Of a stretch of DNA of 64,000 nucleotides, positions 47,626 through 55,764 are shown one piece after another (position 1 is the stretch's first letter; each line of letters begins with the position of its first letter). The position numbers and the translations under genes are program-made. The notes under the pieces were generated by a model that was not told the origin of the DNA, did not search any database, and saw only the letters and a program-made list of their open reading frames with translations. This stretch comes from Aeromicrobium sp. (GTDB lineage Bacteria > Actinomycetota > Actinomycetes > Propionibacteriales > Nocardioidaceae), in assembly GCF_023146395.1 (NCBI RefSeq), contig NZ_JAGLCD010000007.1:1-64000 (forward strand). Direction: 5' to 3'.

Positions 47626-48636
47626 TCAGCCCTCGGTCGGGCCCAGCAGGGTCGAGCGCAGCGGGACACCGAGCCAGCGCGCACCGTACGAGCGCACCGT
47701 GATGACCCGGGACTCGGCGAGGTCGTCGGCCTCCCCGGCGGCGACGCCCAGGGGGTCTCGCGTGCCCAGCGGATCACCGGGTCGCGCGTGGCGCCGCTCG
47801 AGGTGGATGTGCAGGCGATCGGGCGCGAGCTGCTCGGCCAGGCCCTGGCCCCACTCCACGACCGTGACGGAGTCGGCGACCGAGGCGTCCAGGTCGAGGT
47901 CGTCGAGCTCGCCCGCCGAGCCGAGGCGGTACGCGTCGACGTGGACCAGGGGCGGCCCGTCCGCGAGCGAGGGGTGGGTGCGCGCGATGACGAACGTCGG
48001 CGACGTGATCGGACCACGGACCCCGAGGCCGTCGGCCAGCCCCTGGGTGAAGGTCGTCTTGCCGGCCCCGAGGTCGCCCGAGAGCACGAGCAGGTCGCCG
48101 GGACGCAGCAGCGTCGCGAGCCGGCCTGCGAGCGCCTGCGTGTCGACGGGGGTGTGCGTCTCGCGCGCGAGCCAGAGCGTCTTGCCGAACTCCAGGAGCG
48201 TGGCGTCGCCCTGCCCGGCGACCCGGACGTACTTGCGCCGCTCCCAGAACCGCACGGTGTCGGGCAGCTCGGAGCGCACGTGCAGCCAGATGCCGTCCTT
48301 GCCCCGCTCCTCGGCGGTGTCCTCGGCGACACCGACCATCGCCGAGGCCACGCCGCGGGACTGGATGTCGGGGTCGACCGCGACGCGGCGCAGCCCGAGC
48401 AGGTTCGGCCGGGACTCGTCGAACAGCAGCGCACCCATGGGCCGGCCGCGACGCTCCACGAGAAGTCCGCCCGCGTCCTCCAGGGACGCGCGCACGCTCT
48501 CCGCGGTCTCGTCGGTCGCGGTGCTGGGCGGGTCCAGGACCGGCCGGGCCGCGAAGGACCGCCGGATGATGTCGGCGATCGTCTCGGCGTGCTCGGGCCC
48601 GGCCTCGCTGACGTCGAGGGCGTGGGAGGAGACCAT
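47626..48636 (-). CDS. tsaE: GNAT acetyltransferase fused to TsaE (t6A ATPase)
   Basis: A 336-aa two-domain protein. Residues 1-150 are a GNAT domain (LRRVAVDPDIQSRGVASAMV with the QSRGVA acetyl-CoA loop, then VRFWERRKYVRVAGQG). Residues about 160-330 are TsaE: Walker A at 187-196 (GDLGAGKTTF), TSPTFVIARTHP, the Asp-rich HVDAYRLGSAGELDDL and VTVVEWGQGLAE. TsaE binds ATP to reset the TsaBD complex. TsaE is normally a stand-alone protein of about 150-160 aa, so this one is a fusion. The stop lies 20 bp before tsaB. A dedicated role for the GNAT part, for example acetylating a translation factor, is speculative. Confidence 0.93.
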   Translation of the reverse strand: MVSSHALDVSEAGPEHAETIADIIRRSFAARPVLDPPSTATDETAESVRASLEDAGGLLVERRGRPMGALLFDESRPNLLGLRRVAVDPDIQSRGVASAMVGVAEDTAEERGKDGIWLHVRSELPDTVRFWERRKYVRVAGQGDATLLEFGKTLWLARETHTPVDTQALAGRLATLLRPGDLLVLSGDLGAGKTTFTQGLADGLGVRGPITSPTFVIARTHPSLADGPPLVHVDAYRLGSAGELDDLDLDASVADSVTVVEWGQGLAEQLAPDRLHIHLERRHARPGDPLGTRDPLGVAAGEADDLAESRVITVRSYGARWLGVPLRSTLLGPTEG

Positions 48637-48640
48637 CAGC

Positions 48641-49624
48641 TCACCCGACCTTCGCCACGAGCTCGTCGATCGCGTCGTCGACCTCGCGCGGGTTCTCGAG
48701 CATCACCATGTGACCGGCCCCCTCGACGAGCACGAGCCGTGCTCCGTCGATCGCCTCGGCCAGCCGCCGACTGTGCTTGGGCGGGGTGAGCAGGTCGGCG
48801 GTGCCGCAGACGACCGTGACCGGGACGTCGGCGAGGGTCGAGAGCGCCTCGAACAGATCGAGCGAGGGAAAGTTCGGATAGAAGTCCGCCACGACCCGCG
48901 ACGGGGCTCGTGAGATCATCTCGTCGGCCATCGCGGCCCGGGCCGGGTCGGCGTCCGGTCCCACGGCCCAGCGTCGGATCACGGTCTCGCTGTTGAACGT
49001 CCGCCCCCAGTCGAGCAGCGGACCGGAGCGGCGCACGAGCCAGGCAAGACGTTCCAGCGCCGGCGTACCGCGCACGAGCTTCCCCGCGCTGGTGCCCACC
49101 AGGGCGACGCCCACGACGGTGCCGCCGAACAGCTCCGGGTGGTCGGCCGCGAGCTGCATCGTGGCCATGCCGCCCATCGAGTGGCCCACGACGAGGACGC
49201 GCCCCTTGCCGTGCTCGGCGATGACCCGCGCGAGGTCGTCGGCCAGGTGCGGCAACGAGGAGTTCGCGGCCGAGGTGACCCCGGACGCTCCGTGGCCGCG
49301 CAGGTCGACGAAGACCAGGCGTGCACGGCCCCGCAGGTGCTGACGCTGGAAGTGCCAGGTGTCCTGGTCGCACATCCAGCCGTGCACGAACAGCAGCGTC
49401 AGGTCGTGGTCGCCGTCGTCGGCGGGCTCGTCGACCTCGACGTTGATCGCGACGCCGTCCTCGGCGACCACGGTGTACTGGTCGCCGCGCAGGGACCCGA
49501 ACGGGACCTCGCCGCCCAGGTGCCGGCGACGCTGGACGATGCGCTGGCGCCGCAGGAGCGAGGCCGCCACGCCGGCGCCCGCGAAGGCACCTGCCGTGAT
49601 CGCCGCGGTCGTGATGCGCTTCAT
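48641..49624 (-). CDS. Alpha/beta hydrolase
   Basis: A 327-aa alpha/beta-fold hydrolase. ATG 49624 overlaps the alr stop and is preceded by GGGAGA as ribosome binding site; the frame further upstream is the alr shadow. The N-terminus has a hydrophobic segment (TTAAITAGAFAGAGVAASLL), a possible membrane anchor. The fold marks are LLFVHGWMCDQDTWHF (oxyanion HGW), the nucleophile elbow VVGHSMGGMATMQ with the Ser, the acid Asp region CGTADLLTPP and catalytic His in GAGHMVMLE. In actinobacteria this gene sits between alr and tsaE, and its substrate is not known. Coupled to both neighbours. Confidence 0.93.
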   Translation of the reverse strand: MKRITTAAITAGAFAGAGVAASLLRRQRIVQRRRHLGGEVPFGSLRGDQYTVVAEDGVAINVEVDEPADDGDHDLTLLFVHGWMCDQDTWHFQRQHLRGRARLVFVDLRGHGASGVTSAANSSLPHLADDLARVIAEHGKGRVLVVGHSMGGMATMQLAADHPELFGGTVVGVALVGTSAGKLVRGTPALERLAWLVRRSGPLLDWGRTFNSETVIRRWAVGPDADPARAAMADEMISRAPSRVVADFYPNFPSLDLFEALSTLADVPVTVVCGTADLLTPPKHSRRLAEAIDGARLVLVEGAGHMVMLENPREVDDAIDELVAKVG

Positions 49625-50766
49625 CGGGATCTCCCTGGATCGTCGGTGTGGGTGAGGTGGATGCGGCCGCCGAGCCCCGTCACGACCTCGTAGGCGATCG
49701 TGCCAGAGGCCTGCGCCCACTCGACCGCGGTGGGCTCGCCCGCGCCCCCCGGGCCGAACAGCGTGACGACGTCGCCACGCTCGGCCGGCAGGTCGCCGAG
49801 GTCGACGACCATCTGGTCCATGCAGATCGTGCCCACGACCGCGACCCGGCGGCCCCGGACCCAGGTCTCGGCCCGCCCCGTGGCCGCGCGGTGGACTCCT
49901 TCGCCGTAGCCGATCGGCACGAGTCCGAGCGTGGTCTCCCGGTCGGTGACGTGCCGGTACCCGTAGGAGACGCCCTGGCCGGCCGGGACCCGCTTGACCG
50001 CGGCGAGCCGGGCCCGCAGCGTCATGACAGGGATCAGCGGCACGTCGTGGGGCATCGCCGGGTCCGGCGGCAGGCCGTAGGTCGCGATGCCGGCCCGCAC
50101 CAGGTCGAAGTGCGCGCTGGGCCGCGTCAGGAGCGCCGCCGAGTTGGCGAGGTGGCGCAGGCCCGGGTCCAGACCCGCGGCCCGCAGGTCGTCGACCGCG
50201 TCGCGGAACCGGGCCTCCTGGGCGTCGTTGGCCGGGTGGTCGGGTTCGTCGGCGCACGCGAGGTGCGACCAGACGCCCGTGAGCCGCGCGCCCGCCGCGG
50301 CGGCGTCGACGGCGGCCGAGACGAGCTCGCCCCACTGGTCGCCGAACGCCCCGTTGCGGCCCAGGCCCGTGTCGACCTTGAGCTGGATCCGCGGCACCAC
50401 GTCGGCGGCAAGGATCTCGGCGAGCTGTTCAGCCGAGGAGGCCGTGACCTCGATGTCGCACCGCGCCGCCGCGGCAAAGTCGGCACCTGGTGCCGCGAGC
50501 CAGCACAGCAGGGGGCCCTCGTCGCCACCGGCACGCAGGGCCAGCGCCTCCTCGAGGGTCGCGACGCCGAGCCAGTCGGCGCCTGCCTCCCGCGCGGCGC
50601 GCGCCACGGGCACCAGTCCGTGGCCGTACGCATCGGCCTTGACCACGGCCATGAGCTGGGCGGTGGGCGCACGAGCCGCGAGGGCACGGACGTTCGCGCG
50701 GTACGCGTCGAGGTCGACCTCGGCCCACGCTTGGGGCGTCGCGGGCACAGTCTGCGACGGCCTCAC
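49621..50766 (-). CDS. alr: Alanine racemase
   Basis: A 381-aa PLP enzyme that interconverts L- and D-alanine, supplying D-Ala for peptidoglycan. PLP Lys43 lies in AVVKADAYGHG, the second catalytic base Tyr is in GVSYGYRHVTD, and the conserved ICMDQMVVDLG follows. Length and domain plan (barrel then beta domain) are normal. Overlaps the upstream bifunctional NAD(P)HX gene and the downstream hydrolase by 4 bp each, so it lies in a strongly coupled operon with acpS upstream. Confidence 0.97.
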   Translation of the reverse strand: MRPSQTVPATPQAWAEVDLDAYRANVRALAARAPTAQLMAVVKADAYGHGLVPVARAAREAGADWLGVATLEEALALRAGGDEGPLLCWLAAPGADFAAAARCDIEVTASSAEQLAEILAADVVPRIQLKVDTGLGRNGAFGDQWGELVSAAVDAAAAGARLTGVWSHLACADEPDHPANDAQEARFRDAVDDLRAAGLDPGLRHLANSAALLTRPSAHFDLVRAGIATYGLPPDPAMPHDVPLIPVMTLRARLAAVKRVPAGQGVSYGYRHVTDRETTLGLVPIGYGEGVHRAATGRAETWVRGRRVAVVGTICMDQMVVDLGDLPAERGDVVTLFGPGGAGEPTAVEWAQASGTIAYEVVTGLGGRIHLTHTDDPGRSR

Positions 50767-52178
50767 CAGTTCCGCTCCCCGCTCAGACGGCCAGCCAGGA
50801 AGTCGGCGACGACCCCGGGCAGTGCCGCCGCGACGGCCGTGGCCGTGACGGGTCCGCCCGGGTTGGCGTGCACGCCCGCGGCCCCGTGCAGGAAGGCGCC
50901 GACCGAGGCCGCGTCGAGCGGGTCGAGGCCGGAGGCCAGCAGCGCGCCGACGAAGCCTGACAGGACGTCGCCGGAGCCGGCCGTGCCGAGCCAGGCGGTG
51001 CCTGACAGATTCACGCGGGTGGGCCGCCCGGGCGTCACGACGAGCGTGCGGTGACCCTTGAGCAGGACCGTCGCTCCCCAGTGGTCGGCCGCACGGCGCG
51101 CATGGCCCCAGGGGTCGGCCTCGACGACCTCACGGTCGACGTCGAGCAGCGTCGCGAGCTCGCCCGCGTGCGGGGTCATCACGTCGTGGGCCCGGAGCCG
51201 GTCCGGCAGGTGCTGCAGGGCCGTCGCGTCGAGCACGGTCGGCAGCTCGTCGGCCCGGGCCTCGGCGACGTGCACGTCGGTGTCGTCACCGCCGCCCGGA
51301 CCGACGACCCAGGCCTGGACGCGGCCGCGGCCCGCGACGACCTCCGGCGCCCGCAGCACGACCTGCTGCGCCACGTCCGGGTGTCCGACGAACCGCAGGT
51401 AACCCGCCGGGCCGGACTGCCCCCCGGCCACGGCGAGGTGGGCGGCGCCGGGGTAACCGGCCGATCCGGCGCGGATGCCCAGGACGCCGCGCGTGTACTT
51501 GTGGGCGTGGCCGTGCGGCACCGCCGGCGCCAGCACGTCGCGGTCGTGGGTCGTGATCGCCTCGACGACCGGATCTCCGAGATGGGGCCCCAGGCCGATC
51601 GGCGCGAGCGTCACGGTTCCTGCGGCGGCGGCCGCAGGACCGAGCAGGAGGCCCGGCTTGTACGTGCCGAACGTGACGGTCCGGTCGGCCACGAGGTGGG
51701 GACCGGGGGCCGTGCCGTCGTCGACCCCGATGCCCGAGGGCACGTCGACGGCGACCGTGAAGGGGCCGGCCTTCGCCTGCCACTCGGCCCACGCGGCGGC
51801 GCGCCCCGTCAGACCAGGCCGGGCGCCGATGCCGAGCACGCCGTCGACCACGACGGCGTGGCCGTGAGGCTCGTCGACCTCGCCGACGCCAGCCGCTCGG
51901 GCCGCGGCGAGCCCCCTCGCGTGCGCCCGGTCCGGCTCGAGCAGGCAGACGTTGATCGGGAGGCCGCGCTCGCGCAGGCGCGCCGCCGCGAAGAGCGCGT
52001 CGCCGCCGTTGTTGCCCGGACCCACGAGGACCACGGGGGTACGCCCCGGCGGGAGCTCGGCGAGCAGGACGTCGGCCAGCGCCGCGGCCGCCTGCTGCAT
52101 CAGGTCGTCCCAGCTCGACGTGCGGGCCGCCAACTCCTCGGCGGCACGCACCGCAGAGGCGTCGTGGGCGCGGAGCAC
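50763..52178 (-). CDS. nnrD: Bifunctional NAD(P)HX epimerase/dehydratase
   Basis: A 471-aa repair enzyme that converts the damaged hydrates NADHX and NADPHX back to NAD(P)H. Residues 1-210 are the epimerase (NnrE/YjeF_N) domain with VLVGPGNNGGDALFAAARL; residues about 225-465 are the dehydratase (NnrD) domain of the ribokinase fold, with AGSGDVLSGFVGALLASGLD and the nucleotide loop VLLKGHRTLVVTP. The fused layout is common in bacteria. It lies 2 bp downstream of acpS and overlaps alr by 4 bp. In E. coli the gene is also named yjeF. Confidence 0.94.
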   Translation of the reverse strand: MLRAHDASAVRAAEELAARTSSWDDLMQQAAAALADVLLAELPPGRTPVVLVGPGNNGGDALFAAARLRERGLPINVCLLEPDRAHARGLAAARAAGVGEVDEPHGHAVVVDGVLGIGARPGLTGRAAAWAEWQAKAGPFTVAVDVPSGIGVDDGTAPGPHLVADRTVTFGTYKPGLLLGPAAAAAGTVTLAPIGLGPHLGDPVVEAITTHDRDVLAPAVPHGHAHKYTRGVLGIRAGSAGYPGAAHLAVAGGQSGPAGYLRFVGHPDVAQQVVLRAPEVVAGRGRVQAWVVGPGGGDDTDVHVAEARADELPTVLDATALQHLPDRLRAHDVMTPHAGELATLLDVDREVVEADPWGHARRAADHWGATVLLKGHRTLVVTPGRPTRVNLSGTAWLGTAGSGDVLSGFVGALLASGLDPLDAASVGAFLHGAAGVHANPGGPVTATAVAAALPGVVADFLAGRLSGERNW

Positions 52179-52180
52179 CG

Positions 52181-52537
52181 TCAGGCCGCCTCGGCGACGA
52201 CGAACGCCGTGGCCACGGGGCCGTCGTGCGCGATCGACAGGTGCAGGGCGGTGATGCCGAGCTCGGCCACACGGGCGGCTGCCAGGTCCGACAGGACGAA
52301 GGACGGCGCGCCACGCTCGTCGACGACGACCTCGATGTCGGTCCAGGACAGGCCCGACGGAGCGCGCAGCGCCTTGACGAACGCCTCCTTCGCGGCGAAG
52401 CGTCCGGCCATCGAGGTCAGGCTGAGCTCGCCCTCGGCGGCGGTCAGGATCCGCTGGCGCAGGGTCGGGGTGCGCTCGAGCGACTCCGCGAACCGTTCCA
52501 GGTCCACGACGTCGACCCCGACACCCACGATCGCCAT
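52181..52537 (-). CDS. acpS: Holo-[acyl-carrier-protein] synthase
   Basis: A 118-aa phosphopantetheinyl transferase that charges acyl carrier protein from CoA. ATG 52537 (MAIVGVGVDVVDLERF) is chosen, which gives the standard length. The catalytic and magnesium-binding set is GVDVVDLERF at the N-terminus and RFAAKEAFVKALRAP in the middle; the end LHLSIAHDGPVATAFVV is typical. It heads the acpS-nnr-alr operon, with the hairpin-rich gap of 200 bp upstream after glmS. Confidence 0.96.
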   Translation of the reverse strand: MAIVGVGVDVVDLERFAESLERTPTLRQRILTAAEGELSLTSMAGRFAAKEAFVKALRAPSGLSWTDIEVVVDERGAPSFVLSDLAAARVAELGITALHLSIAHDGPVATAFVVAEAA

Positions 52538-52628
52538 GAGAGCCACCCTATCGCCGCGTGGACTTCCGAGCCTCGAAGCGCGACTTACCACTGGCGGGTC
52601 CACGGGCCGAGCGGAGCGAGGCAGGCGC

Positions 52629-52712
52629 CCGGGCGAAGCCCGGCCGCGGTGAGGAACGAACCGCGGGTGCGCCGAACCGATCCCCTCGCCACGGCGAGGA
52701 ACGAGCTCGTGG
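52629..52712. repeat. Hairpin cluster between glmS and acpS
   Basis: In the 200-bp gap are three adjacent hairpins: CCGGGC/GCCCGG around GAA (52629-52643), CCGCGGT/ACCGCGG around the loop GAGGAACGA (52644-52666), and CCACG/CGTGG with an inner GC pair around the same loop GAGGAACGA (52689-52712). They follow the glmS stop on the minus strand and probably end its transcript. The identical 9-nt loop on two different stems is notable; no T-run is present and no gene is visible in the gap. Confidence 0.6.
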
Positions 52713-52737
52713 TGCGGGGGTCGGTGAGGCGCGCGCC

Positions 52738-54582
52738 CTACTCGACCGTCACGCTCTTCGCGAGGTTGCGGGGCTGGTCGACGTCGTGGCCCAGCTGCGC
52801 CGCGTACTCGCACGCGAAGATCTGCAACGGCACCGTCGCCACGAGCGGCTGCAGCAGCGTGGGCACTTCCGGGAGGCGGATCAGGTGGTCGGCGTACGGC
52901 ACGACGCTGTCGTCACCGTCCTGCGCCAGCACGATCGTGCGCGCCCCGCGGGCCCGCACCTCCTGGATGTTGCTGACGACCTTGTCGTGCACCTCGCCCC
53001 GGCCCGGCGGCGGCACCACGACGAACACGGGAACCCCCTCCTCGATGACCGCGATGGGTCCGTGCTTGAGCTCGCCGGCCGCGAAGCCCTCGGCGTGCAG
53101 GTACGCGAGCTCCTTGAGCTTGAGCGCTCCCTCCAGCGCGACGGGGTATCCGACGTGGCGTCCCAGGAAGATGAACGAGGTGGCACCCGCGAGCTCGGCG
53201 CTGATCTTGCGGACGACGTCGGCGTCGTCGAGCATCCGCTGGATCGCGGCCGGTGTCCGGTCGAGGTCGTCGATGATGCGGGCGATCTCGTCGCCGAACT
53301 TGGCTCCCTTGACCTGCGCGAGGTACAGCCCCAGGAGGTAGCAGGCCACGATCTGCGCGAGGAAGGCCTTGGTCGACGCGACCGCGACCTCGGGCCCGGC
53401 GTGGGTGTAGATGACCGCGTCGGACTCGCGCGGGATCGTCGAGCCGTTGGTGTTGCAGATGCTGAGCACCCGGGCGCGCTGCTGCCGGGCGTAGCGGATC
53501 GCCATCAGGGTGTCCATGGTCTCGCCCGACTGGCTGATCGTGACGACCAGCGTCGACTGGTCGAGGATCGGGTCGCGGTAGCGGAACTCGCTCGCGAGCT
53601 CGACCTCGACCGGGATGCGGGTCCAGTGCTCGATCGCGTACTTGGCCACGAGCGCGGCGTAGTACGAGGTGCCGCAGGCGATCGCGACGATCTTGTCGAC
53701 ACCCCGGAGCTCGTCGTCGGACAGCCGCATCTCGTCCAGCTGCAGCAGTCCGTCGGCGTCGTGCCGGCCGAGCAGGGTGTCGGCCACGGCCTTCGGCTGC
53801 TCGGCGATCTCCTTGAGCATGTACCACTCGTAGCCGTCCTTCTGGGCGGCCGAGAGGTCCCAGTCGACGGTGTACTCGGTGGTCTCAGCCGGGGCGCCGT
53901 CGAAGTCGGTGACGACGATGTCGTCGGCCGTGATGACGACGACCTGGTCCTGGCCGAGCTCGATGGCGTCGCGGGTGTGCTCGATGAAGGCCGCGACGTC
54001 GGAGCCGAGGAAGTTCTCACCCTCGCCACGGCCCACCACGAGCGGCGAGTTGCGCCGCGCCCCCACCACGACACCGGGGTTCTGGGCGTCGCAGATCACG
54101 AGCGTGAAGGCGCCCTCCAGGCGGCGACACACGATGCGGACCGCCTCGGCGAGGTCGTCGCCCGCGGCGAGCCGCTCCTGCACGAGGAACGCCACGACCT
54201 CGGAGTCGGTCTCGCTCTCGAGCTCACGACCGGAGCGCTCGATGCCGTCGCGGAGATCGGCGAAGTTCTCGATGATGCCGTTGTGGACGATCGCGACCCT
54301 GCCGGTGTCGTCGAGGTGCGGGTGGGCGTTGCGGTCGGTGGGCCCGCCGTGCGTCGCCCAGCGCGTGTGGCCGATGCCTGTACCCGCGTCCGGGAGCGGC
54401 TGCTCGGCCAGCAGCGCGTCGAGGTTGGCGAGCTTGCCGGCCTTCTTGGCCGAGGACAGTCCGCCCTCGCCGACGACCGCGACGCCGCCGGAGTCGTAAC
54501 CGCGGTACTCGAGTCGCCGCAGACCCCCCATGACGACGTCGACAGCGGAGCGCTGGCCGACGTAACCCACGATTCCGCACAT
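52738..54582 (-). CDS. glmS: Glutamine-fructose-6-phosphate aminotransferase
   Basis: A 614-aa enzyme making glucosamine-6-phosphate, the first committed step to UDP-GlcNAc and peptidoglycan. From ATG 54582 the protein begins MCGIVGYVGQRSAVD, so the N-terminal Cys2 is the amidotransferase nucleophile after Met removal. The amidotransferase domain extends to about 230 (GHTRWATHGGP), followed by two SIS sugar-isomerase domains (VAIACGTSYYAAL, and the late LGRHVGYPVALEGALKLKE), and the ending NLAKSVTVE is the family C-terminus. No glmS riboswitch-like structure was found upstream in the 55-bp gap to divergent coaA. Confidence 0.98.
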   Translation of the reverse strand: MCGIVGYVGQRSAVDVVMGGLRRLEYRGYDSGGVAVVGEGGLSSAKKAGKLANLDALLAEQPLPDAGTGIGHTRWATHGGPTDRNAHPHLDDTGRVAIVHNGIIENFADLRDGIERSGRELESETDSEVVAFLVQERLAAGDDLAEAVRIVCRRLEGAFTLVICDAQNPGVVVGARRNSPLVVGRGEGENFLGSDVAAFIEHTRDAIELGQDQVVVITADDIVVTDFDGAPAETTEYTVDWDLSAAQKDGYEWYMLKEIAEQPKAVADTLLGRHDADGLLQLDEMRLSDDELRGVDKIVAIACGTSYYAALVAKYAIEHWTRIPVEVELASEFRYRDPILDQSTLVVTISQSGETMDTLMAIRYARQQRARVLSICNTNGSTIPRESDAVIYTHAGPEVAVASTKAFLAQIVACYLLGLYLAQVKGAKFGDEIARIIDDLDRTPAAIQRMLDDADVVRKISAELAGATSFIFLGRHVGYPVALEGALKLKELAYLHAEGFAAGELKHGPIAVIEEGVPVFVVVPPPGRGEVHDKVVSNIQEVRARGARTIVLAQDGDDSVVPYADHLIRLPEVPTLLQPLVATVPLQIFACEYAAQLGHDVDQPRNLAKSVTVE

Positions 54583-54637
54583 GCGGATCAGGGTACCGAC
54601 TGCGTCACCGGCCGCGGCGACGGTGACAATGGTGCGC

Positions 54638-55579
54638 ATGTCACGCGACCTCTCGCCCTACGTCGAGCTGGAGCGCGATGCGTGGGCCCAGCTGGCCGGC
54701 GACGCGCCGCTGCCGCTGGAGGCTCCCGAGATCGAGCGGGTCCGCGGCATCGGCGACGAGCTGGACCTCGAGGAGGTCCGTCAGGTCTACCTCCCGCTCG
54801 CCGAGCTGATCGCGCTGCGCATCCGTGCTGCCTCCGGGCTCTACCGGGCCACCGAGAAGTTCCTCGGCAACCCGCAGCCACAGCGCACGCCGTACGTCAT
54901 CGGCATCGGCGGGTCGGTCGCGGTCGGCAAGTCCACGACGGCCCGCCTGATCCGCGAGCTGCTCGCCCACGCGCCCGAGGGTCCGCAGGTCGAGCTGGTC
55001 ACGACCGACGGATTCCTGCTGCCCAACGCCGAGCTCGAACGCCGCGGCCTGCTCGAGCGCAAGGGATTCCCCGAGTCCTACGACCGCAAGCGGCTCCTGC
55101 GCTTCATCATGAGCGTCAAGTCCGGCGCGGAGCTCGTCGAGGCGCCTGTGTACTCCCACCTCACCTACGACGTGACCGACGAGGTCGTGCGCCTGCACCG
55201 GCCCGACATCGTGATCGTCGAGGGCCTCAACGTGCTCGCACCCGCTCGCGCTCGGGGCGACGGCAGCCCGGGCCTGGCCATCAGCGACTTCTTCGACTTC
55301 TCGGTCTACGTCGACGGCGCGAACCGCGACATCAAGCGCTGGTACGTCGACCGGTTCCTGGCCCTGCGCCGCACCGCGTTCGCCGACCCGGAGTCGTACT
55401 TCCACCGCTACAGCTCGCTCAGCGACGACGAGGCCGTGGCGCGCGCCGAGCACCTGTGGGACACGATCAACTGGCCCAACCTGCGCGAGAACATCGTCAC
55501 GACCCGCGGCCGCGCCGATCTCGTCCTGCGCAAGGACGCCGACCACAACGTCAAGTGGGTCCGACTCCGCAAGATGTAA
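54638..55579 (+). CDS. coaA: Pantothenate kinase type I
   Basis: A 313-aa ATP-dependent kinase for the first step of coenzyme A synthesis. The start is ATG 54638 (MSRDLSPYVELERDAW); ATG 54629 three codons before is also possible. The P-loop is IGIGGSVAVGKSTTARLI, followed by VTTDGFLLPNAELER (substrate Asp), the FPESYDRKRLLRF motif, and YFHRYSSLSDDEA. Length fits the E. coli-type enzyme. Divergent from glmS, with both starts 55 bp apart. A palindrome (55601-55663) follows the stop by 21 bp. Confidence 0.96.
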   Translation: MSRDLSPYVELERDAWAQLAGDAPLPLEAPEIERVRGIGDELDLEEVRQVYLPLAELIALRIRAASGLYRATEKFLGNPQPQRTPYVIGIGGSVAVGKSTTARLIRELLAHAPEGPQVELVTTDGFLLPNAELERRGLLERKGFPESYDRKRLLRFIMSVKSGAELVEAPVYSHLTYDVTDEVVRLHRPDIVIVEGLNVLAPARARGDGSPGLAISDFFDFSVYVDGANRDIKRWYVDRFLALRRTAFADPESYFHRYSSLSDDEAVARAEHLWDTINWPNLRENIVTTRGRADLVLRKDADHNVKWVRLRKM

Positions 55580-55600
55580 CCCCCAGCCCACCGGGACCCA

Positions 55601-55663
55601 CCAGATGTGCGCGCAAAAGCAGCTGCGCGGGGGCGACCCGCCTGACTTTGCGCGCACATCTGG
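55601..55663. terminator. Palindrome TGTGCGCGCA, copy 2, after coaA
   Basis: CCAGATGTGCGCGCAAA (55601-55617) and its perfect complement (55647-55663), 17 bp, with a 29-nt loop rich in GC. It lies 21 bp after coaA stop and 101 bp before the DUF559-like gene, and has the same arm core as the copies at 13367-13435 and 56701-56751. Confidence 0.78.
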
Positions 55664-55687
55664 GCGGAGCGGGCGGCGCCGGCGGGA

Positions 55688-55713
55688 GTGTCCACAGGGG
55701 CGTCTCGTCCACA
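55688..55713 (+). promoter_or_regulatory. Two DnaA-box-like sequences upstream of the DUF559 gene
   Basis: GTGTCCACA (55688-55696) and TCGTCCACA (55705-55713) agree with the DnaA consensus TTRTCCACA at 7 and 8 of 9 positions, 17 bp apart, in the leader of the DUF559/AbiEi-like gene (ATG 55765). Such TCCACAG stretches are often found near nuclease-like ORFs in actinobacteria. A replication role is not implied, and chance is possible. Confidence 0.3.
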
Positions 55714-55764
55714 GGCGTCGTTCTCGACCAGCGCACGCACCGCGGAGGAGCCCACCGTGGGGCG

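Noticed and set aside
52538-52737. Possible tRNA or small RNA gene in the glmS-acpS gap
   Set aside because: No T-loop sequence, acceptor pairing or cloverleaf could be found; only short hairpins are visible.
55688-55713. Replication origin from DnaA-like boxes
   Set aside because: Only two weak matches, no AT-rich region, and no dnaA or dnaN genes near.
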